The position numbers and the translations under genes are program-made. DNA of 37,449 nucleotides from a virus. The notes under the pieces are model-generated. The model searched no databases. It had not been told where the DNA came from and saw only the letters and a list, made by a program, of their open reading frames with translations. Of this stretch, positions 1-6,995 are shown one piece after another. The stretch lies in IMG/VR virus record IMGVR_UViG_3300035703_000216, positions 1 to 37,449 of that record; one strand, written 5' to 3'. How positions within the stretch are numbered: position 1 is the stretch's first letter; the number at the start of each line of letters is the position of its first letter.

Positions 1-183
1 GGTTAGAATCTGAGGCCAAGGACTACAACCAAGGCATCTTTCTTGCAAGCCAGGTGCTTACCAACAAAAACATGGTCTTCCGTTTGGCCAAGAAAGAAAC
101 GGTTGACAACCTCGATAAACTCGTTTACGAGCTCTCGGCATTTTATGGAGTAGAGTATAAGCCGCATGCTGAAGCCAGCCGTG
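1..183. repeat. Terminal direct repeat, left copy
   Basis: Positions 1-183 match 37267-37449 with one difference: G at 56 against C at 37322. The difference turns a GTG valine codon into GTC, so the protein is unchanged. The reading frame runs intact through the overlap. This is the pattern of an assembly overlap on a circular or circularly permuted molecule. Confidence 0.97.
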
Positions 184-806
184 CCGCTTACATCGAACCA
201 GTTGTTCCAACACAGCAGGCAGAAGAAGCCCCAGCTCCGAAATTTGCTATCGGGGAATTCGACCGGGAATTGTTGAGCGAAACCATCAATCCTGCCGAAG
301 AAGGCCAGGAAGAAGAAGCCACCATTGCCGAGCGCCGGGAGCAGCGCAACACCATGCTTAAGTCGCTCCCTGGTGAAGTGCAGGATCTTTTCTTCCGGAA
401 AGACAACCTGTACAACGAGCGCAACAAAGTAAGCCAGGCCCTGCAGGACCTGGGCGAAAATCCGGATCCCGATTCGGCTGCCGAGCTTACCAAGCAAGCC
501 CTCGAACTGGATGAGCAGATAAAAGCGGTTGACACCCAGATCCAGTACTTCTACCGCAATGGCACCATTGCCCCAAAGAACGAAGGCAAGGCCCCAAAGC
601 CAGAGCTGAGCGAGGAGGTAAAGGCTGAATTGGGCGTATTAAAGAAAAGCATTTCCAACAAACGCAGCGAAATCAGCCGCCAGCAAAGTAAGGTTGATGC
701 CAACCCGGAAAATGTGCAGTATGCCGAAAAGTTGGCGAAGCTGAATGCCGAGTTGAAGGAATTGATTTTCAAAAGAGATACCCTGAAAGGGGCAGCAGTT
801 GAGTAA
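3..806 (+). CDS. Coiled-coil phage protein (3' part; gene starts at 37236)
   Basis: This is the main body of a gene cut by the window edge. Joined across the circle with its true ATG at 37236, the product is 278 aa. An ATG at 54 is internal. The sequence has a short N-terminal domain, an acidic Pro/Glu-rich linker around residues 85-120, and a long charged helical C-terminal half with heptad-like Leu/Lys/Glu patterns suggesting a coiled coil. It has no signal peptide or membrane segment. It follows the tail tube gene after a terminator and is itself followed by a strong terminator at 835-863, so it is a single transcription unit. I do not recognise a characterised family; a head, tail or assembly role is inferred from position only. 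Confidence 0.8.
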   Translation, partial: LESEAKDYNQGIFLASQVLTNKNMVFRLAKKETVDNLDKLVYELSAFYGVEYKPHAEASRAAYIEPVVPTQQAEEAPAPKFAIGEFDRELLSETINPAEEGQEEEATIAERREQRNTMLKSLPGEVQDLFFRKDNLYNERNKVSQALQDLGENPDPDSAAELTKQALELDEQIKAVDTQIQYFYRNGTIAPKNEGKAPKPELSEEVKAELGVLKKSISNKRSEISRQQSKVDANPENVQYAEKLAKLNAELKELIFKRDTLKGAAVE

Positions 807-834
807 GTAGAATGAACGTTGAATAGGGAATCGG

Positions 835-863
835 AAAACCCCGGGGTGTTGCCTCGGGGTTTT
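835..863 (+). terminator. Rho-independent terminator after the coiled-coil gene
   Basis: A 9-bp stem (AAAACCCCG at 835-843, CGGGGTTTT at 855-863) with an 11-nt loop runs into a T tract. It separates the structural block from the ParB-glycosyltransferase cassette. The motif GTCCTACTCC follows at 867-876. Confidence 0.9.
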
Positions 864-916
864 TTTGTCCTACTCCTACTCATTTCGCACTGTCCAGTTT
901 TGTAGAAATCAAACTT

Positions 917-1537
917 ATGGAAGCACTCAGCTGGAAAGTAGTTACTCTGCCAATGGCAGAGCTAAGGCCATTGGACAAAAACCCATTCGGCAAAATCACG
1001 GAAGAAAAGAAGCAGCGCCTCAGAGAGAAGCTCAAACGCCTGGGAAACTTCGAGGTGCCAACTGTTGACACAGATAAGGTTCTACTCACATTCAACAAGC
1101 GTTACCACTTGCTCAAGGAAATGGGTGTAGAGGAGCTTGAGGTAAAAGTTCCCAGTCGTGCGCTTACCGATCAGGAGCGGAAGGAAATTATCATTGCCTC
1201 CAATGTTCACGAGGGCGAGTGGATTAGCGAAATCCTTCAGCAAGAGTTCGCCAGTATCGACCTGGCATCCATCGGGGTAGAGCTGGATTCGTTGATGCAG
1301 GATGTTGCCAAGCGCAACACAGTTGGCGAACAGGAGGCTCCGGAAATGCCAATCGTGGCCCGGTTTTCCGAAAAGTATTCAGCCGTGATTTTGGTCGTGG
1401 AAAACGAAATCGACCTTACCCACTTGCAGGAGATCCTGGACCTGGGCACAGAAAAGAGTTACAAGTCGAATGACTCGGGGCAGACATTCGTAATCTCATT
1501 CAGTAAATTCATTGAGCGATGGAAGTCAAAATCGTAA
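917..1537 (+). CDS. ParB-like (ParB/sulfiredoxin fold) protein
   Basis: This 206-aa protein has an N-terminal ParB-like domain at about residues 8-100. The segment LPMAELRPLDKNPFGKITEE resembles the first ParB strand and loop, and FNKRYHLLKEMG sits where ParB proteins carry their G-x-R nucleotide-binding element. The C-terminal half is unassigned. The family includes CTPases and nuclease-like proteins, and phage members often accompany DNA-modifying enzymes. The gene overlaps the downstream glycosyltransferase by 19 bp, so the two are translationally coupled. No partition partner (ParA) or parS-like repeat was seen nearby, which argues against a partition role. The ATG at 917 follows the 835-863 terminator, so a promoter should lie between about 865 and 916; I could not identify it by consensus. 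Confidence 0.8.
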   Translation: MEALSWKVVTLPMAELRPLDKNPFGKITEEKKQRLREKLKRLGNFEVPTVDTDKVLLTFNKRYHLLKEMGVEELEVKVPSRALTDQERKEIIIASNVHEGEWISEILQQEFASIDLASIGVELDSLMQDVAKRNTVGEQEAPEMPIVARFSEKYSAVILVVENEIDLTHLQEILDLGTEKSYKSNDSGQTFVISFSKFIERWKSKS

Positions 1538-2256
1538 TCCCAAGCCACAAGCGGCCAAACAACATCCAGACACTTCGGCTCATTCCTGGTGCCAGTGTTT
1601 GCGTCCCCGAATCGCAGCTGGATGAATACCAGAAAGCCAATCCATCAACTCACTTCATTACCCATCCCGACAGTGTGAAGGGCTTAACCCTCAAGCGCCA
1701 ATGGATTTACGAAAACGTGGGCGATGTATTCATGTTCGATGACGACATCATGGCTATTACCCGGCTATATGTGGAACCTGGTGAGGAGCGCAATCTCACG
1801 GAGTACGAAATTTACGAACTGATCAACCGTACTGCCTGGTGTGCTAAGCAGGCAGGGGCTTTCCTTTTCGGTTTCAACAATCGGCCAAACCCTACCATGT
1901 ATCGGGCTCAGCAGCCCATCCAGCTTACGGGCTACATTACCGGTTGCGCAACCGGATTGTTGAAGGGTTCCAAACTCTGGTATAATGGGTCTATCCTGTG
2001 CAATGAAGATTACTGGATTTCCTTGCTGAATGCCTACTACCATCGGATTATCTACCGTGATAACCGTTTTGCGGTTCTACAAAAGGACACCTTCACCAGT
2101 AAGGGAGGGCTTTCTGAGATCCGAAATATCGAGGCAGAGAAGGCCGACTTCGAGTTACTCAGGAAAGTGTTTGGCGATGCCGTGGAGCTTAAGGAAGATA
2201 CCAAGCTGGCCAAGCGAAAACACCCTTACCAGAAGACGATGAAGCTGCCTTTCTAG
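1519..2256 (+). CDS. TET-associated-type glycosyltransferase (TAGT-like, GT-A fold)
   Basis: A 245-aa protein predicted to transfer a sugar onto a hydroxylated DNA base. It begins with KIVIPSHKRP, typical of the first GT-A strand, and carries a metal/nucleotide-sugar binding DDD at residues 74-76 in VFMFDDDIMAITRLYVEPG. It continues with GAFLFGF, the TGYITGCATGLLKGS segment and NEDYWISLLNAYYH, all as expected for TAGT proteins. These were described by Iyer, Aravind and colleagues beside base-oxidising enzymes in phages and other elements. Here it overlaps the ParB-like gene. No TET/JBP hydroxylase or dUMP/dCMP hydroxymethylase homologue was recognised in the window, so the acceptor base is unknown. 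Family assignment is fairly sure; substrate is inferred. Confidence 0.82.
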   Translation: MEVKIVIPSHKRPNNIQTLRLIPGASVCVPESQLDEYQKANPSTHFITHPDSVKGLTLKRQWIYENVGDVFMFDDDIMAITRLYVEPGEERNLTEYEIYELINRTAWCAKQAGAFLFGFNNRPNPTMYRAQQPIQLTGYITGCATGLLKGSKLWYNGSILCNEDYWISLLNAYYHRIIYRDNRFAVLQKDTFTSKGGLSEIRNIEAEKADFELLRKVFGDAVELKEDTKLAKRKHPYQKTMKLPF

Positions 2257-2343
2257 TGTAATACGTGAGTAGTATTTTGAGTTGAAATCATTGTTCTATA
2301 TCGTCTGTCTGCCAGATAGTTACAGTATCATTCAACACAAGCA

Positions 2344-3021
2344 ATGACTACTAGAGAACAAATTTTCCAAGTACCGGTGCCGGGGGCTACCGCTACTTAC
2401 TCGCCTCTTTCTCACGAGAATCTGGTAAATGCAGTCCTGGAGCAACTCGACAAAAAGGGTCTCCAGGTAATCGACGAGCGCTACTCCATTGCTCGTTCAG
2501 GTCAGCAGATGTTTGGAGCCTTTACCATTAACGGGGGCAACGATGAGCAAAACATTCAAATCGGTTTCCGAAACAGTTACGACAAGTCGCTGCAGGTCGG
2601 AATGGTTGGAGGTTCCCGTGTGATCGTGTGCTCCAACCTCATGTTCAAGGGCGACATCAAAACGATGATGATGCACAAGGGCGATGTGGTCAAGGAAGTA
2701 AACACCACCGTTGAAATGGTAGTGGCCACTTTGGAGAAAAACTTCAAGTCAATCCAGAAAGACACCGCCAAACTCAAGGAGGTGAAGGTTGACCCAACGG
2801 CAGTCGCCCACGTGCTCGGAGAGCTTTTCTTTCAAGAGAGTCTGGTAACCAGTACCCAGTTGCAGGTAATCAAGAACGAGCTGGTAGAGCTTCGGAACTT
2901 CGGGAAAGAAACCATGTGGGACATCTACAACCACACTACCGAAGCTCTCAAGAAGTGCCCTGCCGGTGAGATTCTGCCGGCTCACCTTAAGGTTCACGAC
3001 TTCTACCTGGCACGGGTGTAA
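2344..3021 (+). CDS. DUF932-family phage/plasmid protein
   Basis: This 225-aa soluble protein resembles the DUF932 family, which is common in phages and plasmids and has no settled biochemical role. Recognisable parts are the opening Y-S-P-L-S-H-E-N-L-V segment, an F-x-I-x-G central region ending in IQIGFRNSYDKSLQVGMVGG, and VIVCSNLMFKGD, a typical DUF932 core motif. The C-terminal half is helical. The gene sits 87 bp after the glycosyltransferase and is closed by a terminator at 3043-3076. The intergenic 2257-2343 may carry its own promoter. An 'early-DNA protection' role is only a guess. Confidence 0.78.
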   Translation: MTTREQIFQVPVPGATATYSPLSHENLVNAVLEQLDKKGLQVIDERYSIARSGQQMFGAFTINGGNDEQNIQIGFRNSYDKSLQVGMVGGSRVIVCSNLMFKGDIKTMMMHKGDVVKEVNTTVEMVVATLEKNFKSIQKDTAKLKEVKVDPTAVAHVLGELFFQESLVTSTQLQVIKNELVELRNFGKETMWDIYNHTTEALKKCPAGEILPAHLKVHDFYLARV

Positions 3022-3042
3022 CAAGGGAGTAACTTTTTCTTC

Positions 3043-3076
3043 AAAAATGCCGGTCCAAAATAGGCCCGGCATTTTT
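3043..3076 (+). terminator. Rho-independent terminator after the DUF932 gene
   Basis: An 11-bp stem (AAAAATGCCGG at 3043-3053, CCGGCATTTTT at 3066-3076) has a 12-nt loop and a run of T to 3079. It divides the modification cassette into two transcription units. Confidence 0.9.
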
Positions 3077-3122
3077 TTTAATCGACTGTGTGAGAGAAAG
3101 TTACAGTACAAACGTTTATCAA

Positions 3123-3695
3123 ATGTCAAAGTATCAACAGTTTACGCAGAAGGGTTACGACCTCGGAGAGGTGGCCTCTGCATTGCAGAAATCCGTCAGG
3201 CGTGGCCTCGAGCAAGAGGCGATGTACTGGGCGGTAGAACTATTCAACAGCAACTTCGATGAGTACTGTTGGAAGCGACTCCGGATCATGTCGTGCGAAG
3301 ATGTCGGGCTTGCCAATCCAATGGCAGCGGTCCAGATTCAGTCCTTGTATAACATGTACCTGGATTTGAAAAAGAAGAAGGAAGACGCCCAACAACCATG
3401 GCGCCTCATGCTTACTCAGGCCGTCCTCGTGCTGTGTCGGTCGGAGAAGTCCAGAGTGGTAGATCATGCGCTCATTCATTTTTGGAATACCCATCCAAAC
3501 ACAGGGAAGGACATTCCAGAGTATGCCTTGGATAAGCACACGGCCAGAGGGAAGCACAACGGCCGTGGCTGGAAGCATTTTTTCGAGGAGGGCACCTTGT
3601 TAAACCCATTGGGCGAAGTTGCAGGGGAAGATGAGTACAAGAAAATGGCTGTAAATGCCATCAAGAAACCCGTAACTCTTTTCGGCGATGAGTAG
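3123..3695 (+). CDS. Stand-alone MgsA/RarA C-terminal-domain-like protein
   Basis: The 190-aa product matches the C-terminal half of the replication-associated recombination ATPase RarA/MgsA, without the AAA+ ATPase part. The segment SALQKSVRRGLEQEAMYWAV followed by WKRLRIMSCEDVGLANP is the hallmark (R-G-S-D-x-x-A-x-Y-W and R-R-L-x-x-x-x-S-E-D-I-G-L-A in RarA). The tail HTARGKHNGRGWKHFFEEG is not standard RarA and may define a phage subfamily. I chose ATG 3123 over an upstream in-frame start at 3090 because the latter lies almost on the terminator. It overlaps the next gene by 8 bp. It may bind forks or single-strand binding protein, or interfere with host RarA; both are inferences. Confidence 0.72.
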   Translation: MSKYQQFTQKGYDLGEVASALQKSVRRGLEQEAMYWAVELFNSNFDEYCWKRLRIMSCEDVGLANPMAAVQIQSLYNMYLDLKKKKEDAQQPWRLMLTQAVLVLCRSEKSRVVDHALIHFWNTHPNTGKDIPEYALDKHTARGKHNGRGWKHFFEEGTLLNPLGEVAGEDEYKKMAVNAIKKPVTLFGDE

Positions 3696-4335
3696 CAAGA
3701 AGAAGTATCTGGAAAAGGGCCACACAGAAGAGCAGTATAAGCGCTGGGCTTCCAAGGTTGGCAAAGAGATTGACTTTCAGAAGAAGCTCCGGAAGCTGGT
3801 AGATGCCTGTCAATCTCCCTGGTCAATAATCAAGCGGATGACGGATCTGGTAGATAGAGCCATCGGTCCAAGCGATTTCGAAAGGACCATAAATACAACC
3901 AATCCCATGCAGTTGTACGGCAATTATTTGATGTACAGGAATTTCGCACAAAGTACTGGTGATCATTTGGGCGCTCTTGCCAACACGTTGACAACAGTAA
4001 AGGAGTCCTGTTTTGTGAGATGGGGAGACCGAAACCATATAACTCCAGAGATTCGGAAAAACTGGTTTTCGGAAAATTCAATCGAAATGGATGTGATTGC
4101 TCAGGAAGCAACGGGCCTTGTTGGCATCCCTGTTTGGCCAGAAGATATTGTTGAGTTTATCCTGATGCATCCTGGCGGGGTTAAAACCTACCTTCATTTT
4201 GAGCGATGCGAAATGTTGGCAGATGCGTTTTACAAGCTCACCGGCTTTCGTCTTACGAATTCATTTATTGACAGATTCAATCATGAATATCTTAAGAGAG
4301 AGCCAATTGAGCCCTGGGAAGATGTTCCCTTTTAA
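3688..4335 (+). CDS. Protein of unknown function in the modification cassette
   Basis: A 215-aa soluble protein that I do not recognise. It has a basic N-terminus, a helical segment around LVDACQSPWSIIKRMTDLVD, then conserved-looking aromatic and acidic positions (SCFVRWGDRNHITPEIRKNW, and GGVKTYLHFERCEMLADAFY). It starts within the last codons of the MgsA_C-like gene (8-bp overlap), so the two are co-translated. The position after the ParB-glycosyltransferase pair makes a DNA-modification or replication role possible, for example one of the amino acid:DNA transferase or thymine-pyrophosphorylase type families, but no motif proves this. A profile search would decide. Confidence 0.6.
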   Translation: MSSKKKYLEKGHTEEQYKRWASKVGKEIDFQKKLRKLVDACQSPWSIIKRMTDLVDRAIGPSDFERTINTTNPMQLYGNYLMYRNFAQSTGDHLGALANTLTTVKESCFVRWGDRNHITPEIRKNWFSENSIEMDVIAQEATGLVGIPVWPEDIVEFILMHPGGVKTYLHFERCEMLADAFYKLTGFRLTNSFIDRFNHEYLKREPIEPWEDVPF

Positions 4336-4350
4336 ACTGTCGTAACCCGT

Positions 4351-4382
4351 AGGCACTTGCAACCAATACCATTGCAGTGCCT
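4351..4382 (+). promoter_or_regulatory. Hairpin abutting the small terminase start codon
   Basis: AGGCACTTGCAA (4351-4362) pairs with TTGCAGTGCCT (4372-4382) with one bulged base; the ATG of the small terminase follows at once at 4383. It could control translation, act as a weak processing signal, or be part of a packaging (cos/pac) site, which often lies by the small terminase gene. Confidence 0.45.
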
Positions 4383-4937
4383 ATGCAGCAAAAGCCTGAT
4401 AAAATAGACCGGTTTAAGGAAATTGTAATCGGTCGCCGAAACGGAACCCAGAAGCAACTTGAGCAGTTGGCAAGGTTCCGTTTTGCGTTTTCCCTTGCTT
4501 GCGAAGGGTATTCCAGTTGGACGGTTGCCAATGCGCTCGAAGAAAAGTACCTCATTTCCAAAGCGCAGGCTTATCGGCTGATAACCGATGCCAAGTACAT
4601 CTTCGGCGATGCTACCCAGTTCGTGAAGGCAGGCGAACGCCGTGCCATGTACGAGTATCTGATGAAGCTGGCCAAGAAAGCGGAATCGGCCGGTGATTTC
4701 ACCACAGCCAGGAACTGCATTAAAGATGCCATCGAGCTAATGGGCTTCGATAAAGAATCCGAATCCGGTGTCGAAGATCCAATGGCCTACATGCAACCGC
4801 AGGCCTTCCTTGTCAGCGATGACTCCCGATTGCTTGATAAAGCGATTGACAAGCTGGTTGATATTGAAGATGTTGAATTTGAGATAGTTCCACTCCAAGA
4901 CGCCCATGTTGGTAAAAGCGGTTTATCTGAACAGTAA
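4383..4937 (+). CDS. terS: Probable small terminase subunit (TerS)
   Basis: The 184-aa product is called from position, directly upstream of and overlapping the large terminase by 32 bp, and from its make-up. A helix-turn-helix-like region at about residues 25-65 (RFAFSLACEGYSSWTVANAL, then KAQAYRLITDAKYIFGD) is followed by helices suited to oligomerisation. TerS recognises the packaging site on phage DNA and loads TerL. ATG 4383 is preferred to the in-frame GTG at 4377, which lies inside the hairpin described at 4351-4382. The acidic C-terminus may contact TerL. The sequence itself is not a clear match to a known TerS family. Confidence 0.68.
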   Translation: MQQKPDKIDRFKEIVIGRRNGTQKQLEQLARFRFAFSLACEGYSSWTVANALEEKYLISKAQAYRLITDAKYIFGDATQFVKAGERRAMYEYLMKLAKKAESAGDFTTARNCIKDAIELMGFDKESESGVEDPMAYMQPQAFLVSDDSRLLDKAIDKLVDIEDVEFEIVPLQDAHVGKSGLSEQ

Positions 4938-6435
4938 GCAGAAGCAATTCGTGGCCGCCAGACAGAAGCGTAAAACCTTCAAGGCTGGGCGTGGTACTGG
5001 CAAAACTCACGTTATGGGCGCACACGAGTACTGGCTTTACCGCAATCTTCCAACCGGAAAGAGCCTGATCGCATCCATAACCTTTGAGCAGTTATTGACA
5101 AAGACAATGCCGGAGATCGAGGCGAGCTGGCGGTCGTGGAACTGTTTCGAATGGGATCCTAAGCAAAGAACCGGGCATTGGGTTTTCGGCAAGAAGCCGC
5201 CGTCTCACTGGGTTAAGCCTTACAAAATGCCGAAGAACCCCGAGCGGTGCTACTTCTTTCTCAACGGGCATGTAAAAGAGCTGGCCAGTCTGGAAGTCAA
5301 TAACCGATTCCGTGGAGGCAGTTATGATTCGCTTTCCGGCGATGAGTCGGCCCTTTTCAAGAAGGAGGTCTGGGATAAAATCTTTTGTATTTCGGTTCGT
5401 GGCCGGACACGTGGCCCCCATGCATGGAAAACCGAAAACCACATGGCCGGAATGATATGTGATTTCACATCTGCGCCATGGAGACCAGAAGGCCAGTGGA
5501 TTAATGATACCAGGGAATTGGCAAAGCAGCACCCGGATAAATACTTCTGGTTGGAGGCCAGTACCTTGGACAATATTGAGTACCTGGGCGCAGAATACAT
5601 TCAGCGACTGAAAGAGACATTAAGCCCGGAAGAGTACATGGTCGAGGTGCTCAATCAGGATCTCACCAGGCCCAGCGGCGGCGGCTATTACCCGGCTTTT
5701 CGTGAAGACATCCACACGACAATTGACACCTGGGAGTATGCATACGGAGATAATGGCCGAATGACTGTTCGTCGTGATGCCTTCATTCAAGGTAATCTGC
5801 CCTTCATGGTTTCCATAGATTTCAACGTGGCGTTTACCAGTATGATAGTGGCTCAGGAGTTGCAATCGGGGGCAAAGTACCAGATCCGGATTTGCGATAA
5901 CCTATTTGTAAAGCCAGACCCAACCAAGGATCCAGACGGCCTTTTGCTTATAGATACCCTCATTGACAACTTCTGCAATAAGTATCGTTACCACCATATC
6001 AAGACAGTAGAGGTGTATGGTGATGCAACCGCAAACAACAAGAGGGTAGGGGCTCGCCCAATGTTCGACCAAGTTGTAGACAGATTCCGTAAGCATGGAT
6101 GGCTTGCAATCAATCGCAGCTCTGGCCGTTTGCCGCTGCATGAAAACCGCTTCTTCCTTATCAATAACCTGCTTGGAAAGAAAGAAACTCGTTTCCCGGA
6201 TTTGATTATCAATGCCAACACCTGCAAGGCACTGATATTGAGTATTATCAATGCGCCCATCAAGCCCGACTTCAGTAAAGACAAGCGAAGCGAATCCAGG
6301 CAAATGCCGCAAGAGTTGGCAACTCACCTTTCCGATGTGTTCGACTATCTGATCATGTCAAAGTATGGCTCACTGGTCCTCAGTTCGAGCGATAACATCT
6401 GGACTTCGTTGATCCCAAGTCGAAAGGACAGGTAG
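4906..6435 (+). CDS. terL: Large terminase subunit (ATPase-nuclease)
   Basis: A 509-aa motor that pumps DNA into the procapsid and cuts it. The N-terminal ATPase shows a Walker A P-loop AGRGTGKT at residues 27-34 and a Walker B-like stretch ending in GDESALF near residue 145. The C-terminal RNase H-like nuclease shows three acidic motifs: the D of MVSIDFNVAF near 303, the D of VYGDATANN near 372, and the D of HLSDVFDYL near 477. Length is normal for the family. The start overlaps TerS, as is usual for this pair. The 224 bp downstream (6436-6659) contain no gene. Confidence 0.95.
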   Translation: MLVKAVYLNSKQKQFVAARQKRKTFKAGRGTGKTHVMGAHEYWLYRNLPTGKSLIASITFEQLLTKTMPEIEASWRSWNCFEWDPKQRTGHWVFGKKPPSHWVKPYKMPKNPERCYFFLNGHVKELASLEVNNRFRGGSYDSLSGDESALFKKEVWDKIFCISVRGRTRGPHAWKTENHMAGMICDFTSAPWRPEGQWINDTRELAKQHPDKYFWLEASTLDNIEYLGAEYIQRLKETLSPEEYMVEVLNQDLTRPSGGGYYPAFREDIHTTIDTWEYAYGDNGRMTVRRDAFIQGNLPFMVSIDFNVAFTSMIVAQELQSGAKYQIRICDNLFVKPDPTKDPDGLLLIDTLIDNFCNKYRYHHIKTVEVYGDATANNKRVGARPMFDQVVDRFRKHGWLAINRSSGRLPLHENRFFLINNLLGKKETRFPDLIINANTCKALILSIINAPIKPDFSKDKRSESRQMPQELATHLSDVFDYLIMSKYGSLVLSSSDNIWTSLIPSRKDR

Positions 6436-6633
6436 GACAGCGGTTTCAAAAATTCATATTTTCCAAAACGCGAAAGTGTCAACATCTGATTGCTAAAGGG
6501 CGCCCGTGCCGTCAAGCCTTTGGAAAGTGAAAATATACTGCCCGGCTTTTTGGCTTTTTCGGCTGAAAATCAGAACCGAGCAAAGAGAAAAATGAGAAAA
6601 CAAGGTCCGGAAATTGTCCTAACGAAAGGAAGT

Positions 6634-6659
6634 GGGTAGCCCTGACTTTTGGGGCACCC
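6634..6659 (+). promoter_or_regulatory. Hairpin abutting the start codon of the gene at 6660
   Basis: GGGT-a-GCCC (6634-6642) pairs with GGGGC-ACCC (6651-6659) across an 8-nt loop; the ATG follows at 6660. This is the same layout as at the small terminase. The rest of 6436-6633 shows no gene and no clear repeat; it has only GGC/TTTTT runs around 6540-6563. Confidence 0.4.
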
Positions 6660-6995
6660 ATGGAACACAGCGGAAATACAGAAATTCGGATACAGCAGGC
6701 ACTGACAGCCATCCGAACCTCGATGCAGCCGTTTTCGATTGAGTTTTTCCGAGTCGATGGCTCCGGAAGGACCAGAAAAGAAAATGTTTGTCTTGGTGTG
6801 CCGCCAAAACCTCGAACTGCAAAGCCTTCAGCCGAAGGCGCTGGTTCGCCTTCAAAGGTTTGGAATCACCAGATCAATCAATCCCATAACCTCTTGCTTT
6901 TCGATATGAATGCAATGCGGCCTTTCGAAGTAAAAATCTGCCTGTTAATGGCCTTTAACGATTACAAAATCCGTTGGCATGTCGCAAAAAAATGA
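6660..6995 (+). CDS. Small hypothetical protein between terminase and portal
   Basis: A 111-aa soluble protein that I do not recognise. It has a Pro/Lys/Ala-rich low-complexity middle (about residues 48-66) and a C-terminus with KICLLMAFNDYKIRWHVAKK. It overlaps the portal start by 17 bp, suggesting co-translation and a role in head or connector assembly. The first ATG at 6660 sits directly behind a hairpin; an internal ATG at 6723 is an alternative. Confidence 0.6.
   Translation: MEHSGNTEIRIQQALTAIRTSMQPFSIEFFRVDGSGRTRKENVCLGVPPKPRTAKPSAEGAGSPSKVWNHQINQSHNLLLFDMNAMRPFEVKICLLMAFNDYKIRWHVAKK

Noticed and set aside
865-916. Clear Bacteroidetes-type promoter (TTTG with TAnnTTTG) before the ParB-like gene
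   Set aside because: A TTTG at 864-867 and CAGTTTTG at 895-902 are present, but the spacer of about 27 bases is longer than the usual range, so I do not call it.
917-1537. Plasmid-type ParB partition system (phage-plasmid lifestyle)
   Set aside because: There is no ParA ATPase and no parS-like site near it, and the phage has an integrase with an attP. The pairing with a glycosyltransferase fits modification better.
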